From AC-32 sp035455445 (GTDB lineage: Bacteria > Actinomycetota > Thermoleophilia > Gaiellales > Gaiellaceae), in contig DATIFC010000012.1 in the NCBI GenBank assembly GCA_035455445.1, forward strand, positions 1 through 13,240: a stretch of 13,240 nucleotides of DNA, in the 5' to 3' direction. Numbering within the stretch: position 1 is the first letter of the stretch; the number at the start of each line of letters is the position of its first letter. A model generated the notes under the pieces. That model saw only the letters and a list, made by a program, of their open reading frames with translations, was not told where the DNA came from and did no database searches. Both the position numbers and the translations under genes were made by a program. This document shows, in pieces, positions 1 to 7,427 of the stretch.

Positions 1-1
1 G

Positions 2-160
2 ATCCCGCTAGCGCGCGAACGCGGCCTCTGGGGGATCGCCGGCCTCGGCGCCGGGCTGATCGCCTGCGCGCTTCTCCCCGCCCCGGCCGTGGCCGCCGCC
101 CCGCTGGTCGTCGCGTCCTGGGTCACCTGCACCGTCCTGGCCCTGAAGGCCCGCGGTTAG
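2..160 (+). CDS. C-terminal fragment of an unidentified small membrane protein
   Basis: An uninterrupted frame enters from the left edge and ends at TAG 158-160, giving 52 residues. The peptide is strongly hydrophobic, with two likely membrane-spanning stretches (about residues 9-25 and 29-47, rich in Ala, Leu, Val and Gly) and a short basic tail ending LKARG. The third codon position is almost always G or C, as in the genes downstream, which supports coding. The start lies outside the window. The family is not recognised. Its stop is 30 bases before fhaA on the same strand, so it could be the upstream member of the same transcription unit or simply a neighbour. Confidence 0.6.
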   Translation: MPLARERGLWGIAGLGAGLIACALLPAPAVAAAPLVVASWVTCTVLALKARG

Positions 161-168
161 CATTCAGA

Positions 169-186
169 GCCGGGGTACAACCCGGC
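169..186 (+). promoter_or_regulatory. Inverted repeat just upstream of fhaA
   Basis: GCCGGG (169-174) and CCCGGC (181-186) form a perfect 6-bp inverted repeat around a 6-base loop, GTACAA. The hairpin ends four bases before the fhaA ATG and occupies the place where a Shine-Dalgarno sequence would sit; no purine-rich site is visible there. It has no T-tract, so it is a poor intrinsic terminator for the upstream gene. It could affect translation initiation, be an operator, or be chance in GC-rich DNA. TACAAC (176-181) in the loop is only a weak -10 candidate. Confidence 0.3.
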
Positions 187-190
187 CCAG

Positions 191-961
191 ATGAGCGTCC
201 TGCGGAACATCGAGCACAAGATCGAAGGCCTCTTCGAAGGCGTCTTCGGGCGGGCCTTCCGGACGCACGTGCAGCCGGTCGAGCTGGCACGCAAGCTCGT
301 CAAGGAGATGGAGGACCACCGCGTGGTCTCGGTCTCCCGCGTCTACGCGCCGAACGAGTACACCGTCTACCTCGCGCCCTCCGACCGCGAGCAGTTCGCG
401 AACTACGAGGAGTCCCTGCGCAGCGAGCTGCAGGAGTACATCGCCGAGAACGCGCGCCGCGAGCGCTACGAGATGCTCTCGCCGCCGGAGGTCCTCTTCG
501 AGACCGACGACGACCTCGAGATGGGCGAGTTCGGGATCGCGACGCGGATGGTGCAGGGCGCGGTCCCGCAGCCGGGCGAGCCGGAGCCGCAAGCCGCCCC
601 GGGCGCCACGATGGTCTACCGCAAGCCGGTCGAGACGGAGGCCGTCTCCGCCGAGGAGCTGGGCCTCGGCCGCGAGATCGTCAGCCTGACCGTGAACGGC
701 ACGCGGCACGAGCTCGACGCCGGGCGCGCCGTGATCGGCCGCTCGAAGGACTGCGACATCCAGCTCCCGGACCCCAACGTCTCGCGCAAGCACGCCGAGG
801 TGCGGCAGGAGGGCGCGGCCTACTGGGTCGTCGACCTCGACTCGACGAACGGGATGGAGGTGAACGGGCGCCGTCAGAAGCGGGCGAAGCTGCGGCAGGG
901 CGATCGGATCACGCTCGGGTCGACAGAGCTCGTCTTCCGGCGGGAGACGGAGACGGACTGA
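191..961 (+). CDS. fhaA: FhaA-type protein: DUF3662 domain plus C-terminal FHA domain
   Basis: A 256-residue cytoplasmic adaptor. Residues about 1-120 match the DUF3662 (FhaA N-terminal) domain in character, with the early run GLFEGVFGRAF and PVELARKLVKEME. Residues about 121-155 are a short Pro/Ala-rich linker. Residues about 160-252 form an FHA domain with the phosphothreonine-binding signature GRS (R184), SRKHA (198-202) and STNG (218-221). In mycobacteria FhaA binds phosphorylated partners of PknB, including the pseudokinase region of MurJ, and so links kinase activity to peptidoglycan precursor export; the role here is inferred from that family. This protein is about half the length of M. 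tuberculosis FhaA because the long linker is absent. The stop overlaps the fhaB start by one base (TGATG at 959-963). The ATG lacks a clear ribosome binding site. Confidence 0.92.
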   Translation: MSVLRNIEHKIEGLFEGVFGRAFRTHVQPVELARKLVKEMEDHRVVSVSRVYAPNEYTVYLAPSDREQFANYEESLRSELQEYIAENARRERYEMLSPPEVLFETDDDLEMGEFGIATRMVQGAVPQPGEPEPQAAPGATMVYRKPVETEAVSAEELGLGREIVSLTVNGTRHELDAGRAVIGRSKDCDIQLPDPNVSRKHAEVRQEGAAYWVVDLDSTNGMEVNGRRQKRAKLRQGDRITLGSTELVFRRETETD

Positions 962-1443
962 TGCCCCTCGCCTCGGTCGCCGTCGAGGAGGCGCTGCTCG
1001 TCCTCAAGCTCGCCTTCCTCGTCCTGCTCTACCTGTTCATCTGGCGGATCGTGCGCTCGGCCGCGCGCGACGTGCGCATGCCGCAGGAGAGCTTCGTGCT
1101 CGCCCCGGGGTCGGTGCCAGGTCTCGGAGAGGGCCCACAGGTGCAGAGCGGCCGGCTGGTGGTCGTGAAGAGCCCGGCCCTCGCCGAGGGCGACGAGCTG
1201 GCCCTCGACTCCTCGGCGCTGCTGCTCGGGCGCGGCTCGAGCAACGACGTCAACCTCGCCCGCGACGAGTACGCCTCCTCCAAGCACGCCCGCGTCGAGC
1301 CGCGGCGCGACGGCGTCTGGCTCGAGGACGTCGGCTCGACGAACGGCACCTACCTGAACGGGATCCGGCTGACGCGGGCGAAGAAGCTCGCTCCCGGCGA
1401 CCTCGTCCGCATCGGCGAGACCGAGCTGAGGTACGAGACATGA
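961..1443 (+). CDS. fhaB: FhaB-type membrane-anchored FHA protein
   Basis: A 160-residue protein. One N-terminal transmembrane helix (about residues 9-31, LVLKLAFLVLLYLFIWRIV) is followed by a short linker and a C-terminal FHA domain (about 75-158). The phosphopeptide-binding residues are visible: GRGS with R91, SSKHA at 106-110 and GSTNG at 125-129. The block DEYASSKHARV closely resembles mycobacterial FhaB (FipA), which recruits phosphorylated division and elongation proteins at the membrane. Length and layout fit the family. The ATG shares a base with the fhaA stop, and GGAG lies eight bases upstream. Its stop overlaps the phosphatase start as ATGA (1440-1443), so translation is probably coupled through these genes. 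Confidence 0.93.
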   Translation: MPLASVAVEEALLVLKLAFLVLLYLFIWRIVRSAARDVRMPQESFVLAPGSVPGLGEGPQVQSGRLVVVKSPALAEGDELALDSSALLLGRGSSNDVNLARDEYASSKHARVEPRRDGVWLEDVGSTNGTYLNGIRLTRAKKLAPGDLVRIGETELRYET

Positions 1444-2597
1444 AGCCAGAGCGGATGCTGGTGCAGGTCGCGAGCGTCACCGACACCGGCCGGCGGCGGC
1501 GACACAACGAGGACGCCTTCGTCTGCGAGCCGCCGCTCTTCGCGGTCGCCGACGGCATGGGCGGCGCCCAGGCCGGCGAGGTCGCCTCCAACCTCGCGGC
1601 CGCGGCGCTGCGCGGAGAGGGCTCGCGCGAGGGCGGGGAGGAACGGGTCGACGAGCTGATCCAGGAGGCCAACCGGCGCGTCTACGAGCGGCAGACGCAG
1701 GACTCCTCCGCCCAGGGGATGGGCACGACGATGACCGTCGCGCTCGTCGAGGACGGCCGCGTCGCGATCGGCCACGTCGGAGACTCGCGCGCCTACCTGA
1801 TCCGCAACCGCGGCCTCGAGCAGCTGACCGAGGACCACTCGCTGGTCGCCGAGCTCGTCCGCAGCGGCAGGCTCTCGCCCGAGGAGGCCGAGGCCCACCC
1901 GCAGCGCTCGGTGATCACGCGGGCGCTCGGCACCGACCCGGACGTCGACGTCGACACCTTCTCCGTGGAGACCAGGCCCGGCGACCTCTTCCTGCTCTGC
2001 TCGGACGGCCTCACCTCGATGGTCGACGACGAGACGATCCTGCGCGAGGTCGAGCGCAACCGCTCCGACCTGGACGCCGCCGCCACGGCGCTCGTCCGGG
2101 CCGCGAACAAGGGGGGCGGCGAGGACAACATCACCGTCGTCTTCTTCGAGATCGCGGGCGACGAGGCGGGCGATACCGCGCGAACCGTCACGCTGCCGCC
2201 GGTCGAGGCCGACGAGGAGGACACGCTCGACGAGCACCACGGCGTGCCGGCGATCCGCACCGAGGCGCCCCGTCGGGAGCGCCACACCGGACGCGGGGTG
2301 CTCTTCGCCATCCTGGCGCTCGTGCTCCTCGTCGGCGCCTGTGGGTTCGCCGCCTGGGGGCTGTGGCGCTCGCACTTCGTCGGGGCGGAGCCCGACGGCC
2401 ACGTCGCGGTCTACCAGGGCGTGCCCTGGAACCTCGTCGGCAACGTGAAGCTCTACCGCGCGGTCTACGTCAGCCCGCTGCTCTCCGCGCAGCTGAGCCA
2501 GGCCGAGCGGCGCAAGCTCTTCGACCACACGCTGCGCAGCGACGGCTCGGCGCGCGGCGTCGTCCGGCGCTACGAGGATCAAATCGGGGCGAAGTGA
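1440..2597 (+). CDS. pstP: PP2C-family Ser/Thr protein phosphatase (PstP-like), membrane-anchored
   Basis: A 385-residue metal-dependent phosphatase that would reverse phosphorylation by PknB. The catalytic domain (about 5-240) shows the PP2C motifs: RRHNED (20-25), DGMGG (38-42, D38), GDSRAY (114-119), CSDGL (187-191, D189) and EDNIT (228-232, D229). D38, D189 and D229 are the expected metal ligands. An acidic juxtamembrane linker (about 245-280) leads to one transmembrane helix (about 287-309). A roughly 75-residue extracytoplasmic tail follows, containing VAVYQGVPWNLVG, as in mycobacterial PstP. GAGG at 1428-1431 is a well-spaced ribosome binding site. The start overlaps the fhaB stop by four bases. 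The gene ends 85 bases before rodA, the only substantial gap in the operon. Confidence 0.94.
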   Translation: MKPERMLVQVASVTDTGRRRRHNEDAFVCEPPLFAVADGMGGAQAGEVASNLAAAALRGEGSREGGEERVDELIQEANRRVYERQTQDSSAQGMGTTMTVALVEDGRVAIGHVGDSRAYLIRNRGLEQLTEDHSLVAELVRSGRLSPEEAEAHPQRSVITRALGTDPDVDVDTFSVETRPGDLFLLCSDGLTSMVDDETILREVERNRSDLDAAATALVRAANKGGGEDNITVVFFEIAGDEAGDTARTVTLPPVEADEEDTLDEHHGVPAIRTEAPRRERHTGRGVLFAILALVLLVGACGFAAWGLWRSHFVGAEPDGHVAVYQGVPWNLVGNVKLYRAVYVSPLLSAQLSQAERRKLFDHTLRSDGSARGVVRRYEDQIGAK

Positions 2598-2686
2598 TGA
2601 GCACGCTACGCCTCTGGTTTGGCTGGAGATCTCGAGCTGGTCGTCCTCGCTTTGCCCAACGAACCGCTCGCGAGGTCGCCCGATGA
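2597..2686 (+). CDS. Possible 29-residue arginine-rich mini-ORF between phosphatase and SEDS genes
   Basis: ATG 2597 shares its A with the phosphatase stop (TGATG), and the TGA at 2684-2686 overlaps the rodA ATG (ATGA 2683-2686), so this short frame would bridge the only gap in the operon by two overlaps. The predicted 29-residue peptide begins MSTLRLWFGWRSRAG and has many arginines but no recognisable domain. Codon use is unlike the flanking genes: about half the codons end in A or T (CTA, TTT, AGA, TCT, CGA), whereas the neighbours nearly always end in G or C. That argues against a long-conserved protein and leaves a translational relay, a recent insertion or chance. The stretch also contains an 8-bp palindrome (2626-2633). 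No -10 element was seen. Confidence 0.3.
   Translation: MSTLRLWFGWRSRAGRPRFAQRTAREVAR
2672..2675 (+). promoter_or_regulatory. Ribosome binding site supporting the rodA start
   Basis: GAGG lies seven bases before ATG 2683. It supports that ATG as the SEDS start even though the frame stays open upstream. Confidence 0.5.
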
Positions 2687-3987
2687 GCTACAGGAACCGC
2701 GAGCTCGCGAACCTCGTCGTCGTCGGCGCCCTCACCGCGCTCGGCTTCGCGAGCGTCTACATCGCCCGGCAGGAGGTCGTCTCGACCGCCTCGCTCTCGT
2801 ACGCGGGCTTCTTCTTCGCCCTCTACCTCGCGGCGCACCTCGTCGGGCGGCTGACCGTCCCCTACGCAGACCCCTACCTGCTGCCGATGGCGGGCCTGCT
2901 CACCGGGATCGGCCTGACGGAGATCTACCGCCTGAACCCGACCGACGCCTTTCGCCAGGGGCTCTGGATCGTGGTCGCGCTGGCGGCCTTCGCCGTGACC
3001 CTCTTCCTGTTGCAGCACGACTACCGGCGCCTCGAGAGCTACAAGTACCTCTTCGGGCTGAGCGCGATCGGGCTCCTGATCCTGCCCGCGCTGCCGTTCT
3101 TCGGGACGAGCGTCAACGGCGCGCGCCTGTGGGTGCACGTGGGCTCGCTGCAGTTCCAGCCGGGCGAGCTCGCGAAGGTCTTCCTGATCGTCTTCCTCGC
3201 CGGCTACCTGCGCGAGAAGCGCGAGGTGCTGGCGCAGGGACGGCTGAAGGACTTCGGGCCGCTGCTCCTGATCTGGGGCGGGGCGATGCTCGTCCTGATA
3301 GAGACGAACGACCTCGGCTCGGCGCTCCTCTACTTCGGGATCTTCCTGGCGATGCTCTACGTCGCCACCGGGCGCGTGCTCTACGTGGCCCTCGGGAGCG
3401 GGCTCTTCCTGGCGGGCGCCTTCGCCGTCTACCACTACGTCGCCCACGTGCGCGAGCGGATCACGATCTGGCTCCACCCCTGGACCGACCACGCGGTCTA
3501 CTGCCCGATCAACGGCAAGCTGCTGCCGCGGCAGGACTGCGCGAGCTACCAGCTCGTGAAGTCGCTCTACTCGGTCGCGCACGGGAGCTGGTTCGGCACC
3601 GGCCTCGGCAAGGGCACCTTCCGCACGACCGGCGGCGGGGAGCTGATCCCGTACCTGAACACGGACTTCATCTACTCGGCGCTCGCGCAGGAGCTCGGGC
3701 TCGTCGGCGTGGCGGCGCTGCTGCTCGTCTACATGCTCTTTGTCGCGCGCGGCTTCAAGATCGCGATGCTCGCCGACGACGGCTTCTCGAAGCTGCTCGC
3801 GATCGGGCTCACCTTCGCGTTCGCGCTCCAGACGTTCATCATCGTCGGCGGCATCCTGCGCCTGATCCCGCTCACCGGGATCACGCTGCCGTTCATCTCC
3901 TACGGCGGGTCGAGCGTGGTCGCGAACTTCGTCCTGCTCGCGGGCCTCCTGCTGATCTCCAACCGGGCGAACGCGGAGCGAGGGTGA
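2683..3987 (+). CDS. rodA: SEDS-family peptidoglycan glycosyltransferase (RodA/FtsW)
   Basis: A 434-residue polytopic membrane protein that would polymerise lipid II into glycan strands with its partner PBP. Many hydrophobic helices are visible. SEDS landmarks occur in order: VNGARLWVHVG followed by QFQPGELAKVFLIVFL, then ETNDLGSALLYFG (D210), IWLHPWTD, SYQLVKSLYSVAHGSWFGTGLG, YLNTDFIYSALAQELGLVG, and near the C-terminus LIPLTGITLPFISYGGSS. The next gene encodes a class B PBP, matching the actinobacterial rodA-pbpA pair, so the elongation enzyme RodA is more likely than divisome FtsW; family alone does not settle this. The extracytoplasmic loop after IWLHPWTD looks longer than in typical RodA and carries C274 and C286, possibly a disulfide. 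The stop overlaps the PBP start as GTGA (3984-3987). Confidence 0.93.
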   Translation: MSYRNRELANLVVVGALTALGFASVYIARQEVVSTASLSYAGFFFALYLAAHLVGRLTVPYADPYLLPMAGLLTGIGLTEIYRLNPTDAFRQGLWIVVALAAFAVTLFLLQHDYRRLESYKYLFGLSAIGLLILPALPFFGTSVNGARLWVHVGSLQFQPGELAKVFLIVFLAGYLREKREVLAQGRLKDFGPLLLIWGGAMLVLIETNDLGSALLYFGIFLAMLYVATGRVLYVALGSGLFLAGAFAVYHYVAHVRERITIWLHPWTDHAVYCPINGKLLPRQDCASYQLVKSLYSVAHGSWFGTGLGKGTFRTTGGGELIPYLNTDFIYSALAQELGLVGVAALLLVYMLFVARGFKIAMLADDGFSKLLAIGLTFAFALQTFIIVGGILRLIPLTGITLPFISYGGSSVVANFVLLAGLLLISNRANAERG

Positions 3988-5471
3988 ACAGGCAGATCGC
4001 CAGGCTCGCGCTCGTCGGTGTCGGACTGCTCGCGGCGCTGATCGTCGCGACGACCTACTGGCAGACGTGGGCCACCGCCGGCCTCGCCGACCGGCAGGAC
4101 AACGAGATCCAGCGCGTGGCGCAGTTCTCGATCAAGCGCGGGCTGATCCGGGCCGCCGACGGGACGATCCTCGCCTCGAACCGGATCAAGAAGGTCGGCG
4201 GCCAGAAGCTCTACCTGCGCCGCTACCCGCAGGGCGGCCTGTACGCGCACGTCGTCGGCTACTCGACCCAGTCGCGCTCCCGTGCCGGGCTCGAGTCGTC
4301 CATGAACGACTACCTGACCGGGGCGAACCGGAACCTCGACACCGTCCTCAAGACCACGCTCGACAGGATCCGCGGCGCGACGATCAAGGGCAACGACGTC
4401 TGGCTCACGCTGCGGCCGGGCCCCCAGCGGCTGGCGATGCAGCAGCTGGCGGGGAAGTGCGGCTCGGTGGTGGCGCTCGACCCGCGCACCGGCAAGGTGC
4501 TGGTGATGGCCTCGCGGCCGACGTACGACCCGAACCTCGTCGAGCGCGACTTCGCCCGGATCAACAACATCAGCGCCGCGTGTCGGCCCGCCGCGCCGCT
4601 GCTCAACCGCGCCACCGACGGCCTCTACACCCCGGGCTCGACGTTCAAGGTCGTGACCGCGAGCGCCGCCCTCGACAGCGGCCGCTTCACGCCGCAGTCG
4701 CGCTTCTACGACCCGGGCTACTGCATCGAGTACGGCCAGAAGGTGCGCAACGCCGGCAACCCGGAGGCGCCCGAGACCTTCGGCTCGGTCGACCTCGCCA
4801 CCGGGCTCGAGCACTCGATCAACTCGGTCTTCTGCAACATCGGCAAGGCCCTCGGCGCGGGGGAGATCCTCGGCTACGCGAAGCGGTACGGCTTCTACGA
4901 GGACCCGCCTCTCGAGACGCCGGCCAACGAGCGCTCGCCGAGCGGCCTCTACCACGGCGCCAAGCTCTTCCGCCCCGACAGCCCGCAGACCCAGGTCGAC
5001 CCCGGCCGGCTCGCCTTCGGCCAGGAGGCGCTGCTCGCGACGCCCCTGCAGATGGCGATGGTCGCGGCGGGCGTCGGCAACAAGGGCGTGGTGATGGAGC
5101 CGCACGTGGTCGACCGGGTGACCAATCCGAACGGCGGCGTCGTCACCCGCACGAAGGCGAAGAAGCTTCGCCGCGCGGTCGGCACGCGGACGGCGCAGGA
5201 GCTGACGCAGATGATGGTCGCAGCGGTGCAGAGCGGCACCGGTACCGCTGCGCAGATCCCCGGGATCTCCGTCGCCGGCAAGACGGGCACCGCCGAGACG
5301 GGTGTGAACGGGCGCTACACGTCCTGGTTCATCTGCTTCGCCCCGGCGGAGGCCCCACGCGTGGCCGTCGCGGTCGTGCTCCAGGACCAGACCGGCTTCG
5401 GCGGTCAGGTCTCCGCGCCGATCGCGAAGGCCGTGATGCAGGCGATCCTCGCCGGAAAGTCGAATCCCTAA
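3984..5471 (+). CDS. pbpA: Class B penicillin-binding protein, PbpA-like transpeptidase
   Basis: A 495-residue monofunctional transpeptidase that cross-links glycan strands made by the adjacent SEDS protein. It starts at GTG 3984, four bases inside the rodA stop, with GGAG at 3975-3978. An N-terminal membrane anchor (about residues 5-25) is followed by the dimerisation or pedestal region with FSIKRGLIRAADGTILASNR, and then the transpeptidase domain (about 160-490). The three active-site motifs are intact: STFK (219-222, nucleophile S219), SIN (278-280) and KTG (433-435, in VAGKTGTAE). Size and order match actinobacterial PbpA. Several cysteines occur in the extracytoplasmic part (for example in GYCIEY and SVFCNIG); whether they pair cannot be told. 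The stop TAA lies nine bases before pknB. Confidence 0.94.
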   Translation: MNRQIARLALVGVGLLAALIVATTYWQTWATAGLADRQDNEIQRVAQFSIKRGLIRAADGTILASNRIKKVGGQKLYLRRYPQGGLYAHVVGYSTQSRSRAGLESSMNDYLTGANRNLDTVLKTTLDRIRGATIKGNDVWLTLRPGPQRLAMQQLAGKCGSVVALDPRTGKVLVMASRPTYDPNLVERDFARINNISAACRPAAPLLNRATDGLYTPGSTFKVVTASAALDSGRFTPQSRFYDPGYCIEYGQKVRNAGNPEAPETFGSVDLATGLEHSINSVFCNIGKALGAGEILGYAKRYGFYEDPPLETPANERSPSGLYHGAKLFRPDSPQTQVDPGRLAFGQEALLATPLQMAMVAAGVGNKGVVMEPHVVDRVTNPNGGVVTRTKAKKLRRAVGTRTAQELTQMMVAAVQSGTGTAAQIPGISVAGKTGTAETGVNGRYTSWFICFAPAEAPRVAVAVVLQDQTGFGGQVSAPIAKAVMQAILAGKSNP

Positions 5472-5480
5472 GGTGAAGAG

Positions 5481-7427
5481 ATGGCCGTCTCGGACACGCT
5501 GATCGGCACCGTCTTCGACGGGCGCTACCGCATCCTCCGCAAGCTCGGCGCCGGCGGGATGGCCGACGTCTATCTCGCGGAGGACCAGGAGCTCGGCCGC
5601 CGCGTCGCGATCAAGATCCTCAACGACCGGCACGCCGCGGACGACTCGTTCGTCGAGCGCTTCCGGCGCGAGGCCAAGAACGCGGCCGGCCTCAGCCACC
5701 CTCACATCGTCTCGATCTACGATCGCGGCGAGGCCGAGGGCACCTACTACATCGCGATGGAGTACCTCGACGGGCGGTCGCTGAAGGAGCTGATCGTCGG
5801 CCGGGGCCCGGCGCCCGTCAAGACGGCGATCGACTACACGCGGCAGATCCTCGCCGCGGTCGGCTTCGCGCACAAGCACGGGATCGTCCATCGCGACATC
5901 AAGCCGCACAACGTGCTGGTCGGCCCAGAGGGACGGTTGAAGGTGACCGACTTCGGGATCGCCCGCTCGGGAGCGAGCCAGATGACGGAGGTCGGCTCGA
6001 TCATCGGCACCGCGCAGTACCTCTCCCCCGAGCAGGCGCGCGGCGCGCCCGTCGACCAGACCTCCGACCTGTACTCGGTGGGCGTCGTGCTCTACGAGAT
6101 GCTCACCGGCCGGGTGCCGTTCACGGGCGACACGCCGCTCGAGATCGCGATGAAGCACCTCTCAGAGGTGCCGAAGCCGCCCTCCGAGCTGCGGCCGGAG
6201 GTTCCGCACGACCTGGACTCGATCGTCCTGCGCGCGCTCGCGAAGGATCCCGCCGAGCGCTACCGCAGCGCCGAGGAGATGGACGCCGACCTGGCGCGCG
6301 TGCTCGAGGGGCTGCCGGTCGACCCCGACACCGAGACCGCCGCCACCGCCGTCCTCTCGGGCTCCGGCGTGCTCGCAGCCGCGCCCACGTCGGTGCTGAC
6401 GAAGCCGGCGGCCGCCGCACCCGCGCGCCCGGCGCCTCCCGGCCGCACCCCGCCTGCCGGCTACTACGGCTACGAGGGGCCGCCGCGGCGGCGGCGCCCG
6501 GTGTGGCCGTGGGTGCTCTCGATCCTGCTTCTGATCGCCGCGGGGGCGGCTGCGTGGTTCGCCTACACGAAGATCCAGGACCAGCTGGACGCGAACAAGC
6601 CTGTCACCGTGCCGCAGGTGGCGGGGATCAAGGAGCCGCTGGCGGTGGAGAAGATCCGTGCCGCAGGCCTCGTGCCGCAGGTCGCCCGCGCGTTCAGCGA
6701 CTCGGTCGGGAAGGGCACGGTCATCGACCAGAGCCCCGACGCAGGCGAGAAGCTTCCGAAGCAGGGAACGGTCGACATCACGGTCTCGAAGGGCAAGGAG
6801 ACGGTCACCGTGCCCAGCGTGAAGGGCAAGACCCGGGACGACGCGCTCAGCACGCTGATCAACGCGGGCCTCGAGCCACACGCGTTCCCGGTGCCCTCGA
6901 GCCAACCGGTCGACACCGTCGTGGGCCAGGACCCGCCCGCCGGCAAGGTGGTGGAGAAGGGCAGCCGCGTGCGGATCAACTACTCCTCCGGCCCCGCCGA
7001 GGTGGGCGTGCCGTCGGTGATCGGCCTCCCCTTCGACCAGGCGAGCACCGCCCTCCAGAACCAGGGCTTCGCGGTCGCGCGGCGCGACGTCGACAGCGAC
7101 CGGCCCAAGGACGAGGTCGTCGACCAGAGTCCGAGCGGGCGCGCGCAGAAGGGCGCGACGATCACGCTCAGCGTCTCCAAGGGCCCGAAGACCTCGACCG
7201 TGCCCGACGTGACGAGCCAGGACGAGGCCTCCGCGCGCTCGATGCTGGAGGGCGCCGGCTTCGTCGTCCAGGTCCGCCGGCAGGACGTGAGCGACCCGGG
7301 CCTCGAGGGGATCGTGCTGAGCCAGAGCCCGACGGGCAACACGAAGGCGAAGCAGGGCTCGACGGTCACGATCGTCGTCGGGCGCCTGGTCGCGCCGAGC
7401 CCGCCGCCTCCGCCGTTCACGCCGTGA
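5481..7427 (+). CDS. pknB: Transmembrane Ser/Thr kinase PknB with four PASTA repeats
   Basis: A 648-residue sensor kinase. The kinase domain (about 12-275) has the glycine loop LGAGGMADVYLAED (22-35), K45 in VAIKIL, HRDIKPHN (137-144, D139), DFG (157-159), and an activation segment with MTEVGSIIGTAQYLSPEQARG. A Thr/Ala/Pro-rich juxtamembrane region leads to one transmembrane helix (about 342-364). Four PASTA repeats follow outside the cell, starting near residues 373, 440, 508 and 572, each opening with V(T/G)VP-type residues; a proline-rich tail (PSPPPPPFTP) ends the protein. PASTA kinases sense peptidoglycan fragments or lipid II and phosphorylate growth regulators, many read by FHA proteins. 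AAGGTG upstream of ATG 5481 is a good ribosome binding site. The separate pknA usual in mycobacteria is absent here. The stop overlaps the ddl start as GTGA. Confidence 0.96.
   Translation: MAVSDTLIGTVFDGRYRILRKLGAGGMADVYLAEDQELGRRVAIKILNDRHAADDSFVERFRREAKNAAGLSHPHIVSIYDRGEAEGTYYIAMEYLDGRSLKELIVGRGPAPVKTAIDYTRQILAAVGFAHKHGIVHRDIKPHNVLVGPEGRLKVTDFGIARSGASQMTEVGSIIGTAQYLSPEQARGAPVDQTSDLYSVGVVLYEMLTGRVPFTGDTPLEIAMKHLSEVPKPPSELRPEVPHDLDSIVLRALAKDPAERYRSAEEMDADLARVLEGLPVDPDTETAATAVLSGSGVLAAAPTSVLTKPAAAAPARPAPPGRTPPAGYYGYEGPPRRRRPVWPWVLSILLLIAAGAAAWFAYTKIQDQLDANKPVTVPQVAGIKEPLAVEKIRAAGLVPQVARAFSDSVGKGTVIDQSPDAGEKLPKQGTVDITVSKGKETVTVPSVKGKTRDDALSTLINAGLEPHAFPVPSSQPVDTVVGQDPPAGKVVEKGSRVRINYSSGPAEVGVPSVIGLPFDQASTALQNQGFAVARRDVDSDRPKDEVVDQSPSGRAQKGATITLSVSKGPKTSTVPDVTSQDEASARSMLEGAGFVVQVRRQDVSDPGLEGIVLSQSPTGNTKAKQGSTVTIVVGRLVAPSPPPPPFTP

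Noticed and set aside
2626..2633. GAGATCTC palindrome as an operator
   Set aside because: An 8-bp palindrome with no extension of symmetry is easily due to chance, and no promoter element is nearby.
2619..3983. Extension of the pbpA frame upstream through rodA
   Set aside because: The frame stays open only because of base composition. The peptide before GTG 3984 is Arg/Pro/Ala-rich nonsense, and GTG 3984 precedes a proper membrane anchor.
3900..6158. A 752-codon open frame on the minus strand opposite rodA, pbpA and pknB
   Set aside because: It is an antisense shadow. No motif is recognisable, and the plus-strand products are unmistakable.
6600..7400. Possible DNA tandem repeat
   Set aside because: The periodicity of about 200 bases reflects four diverged PASTA domains at the protein level, not a nucleotide repeat array.
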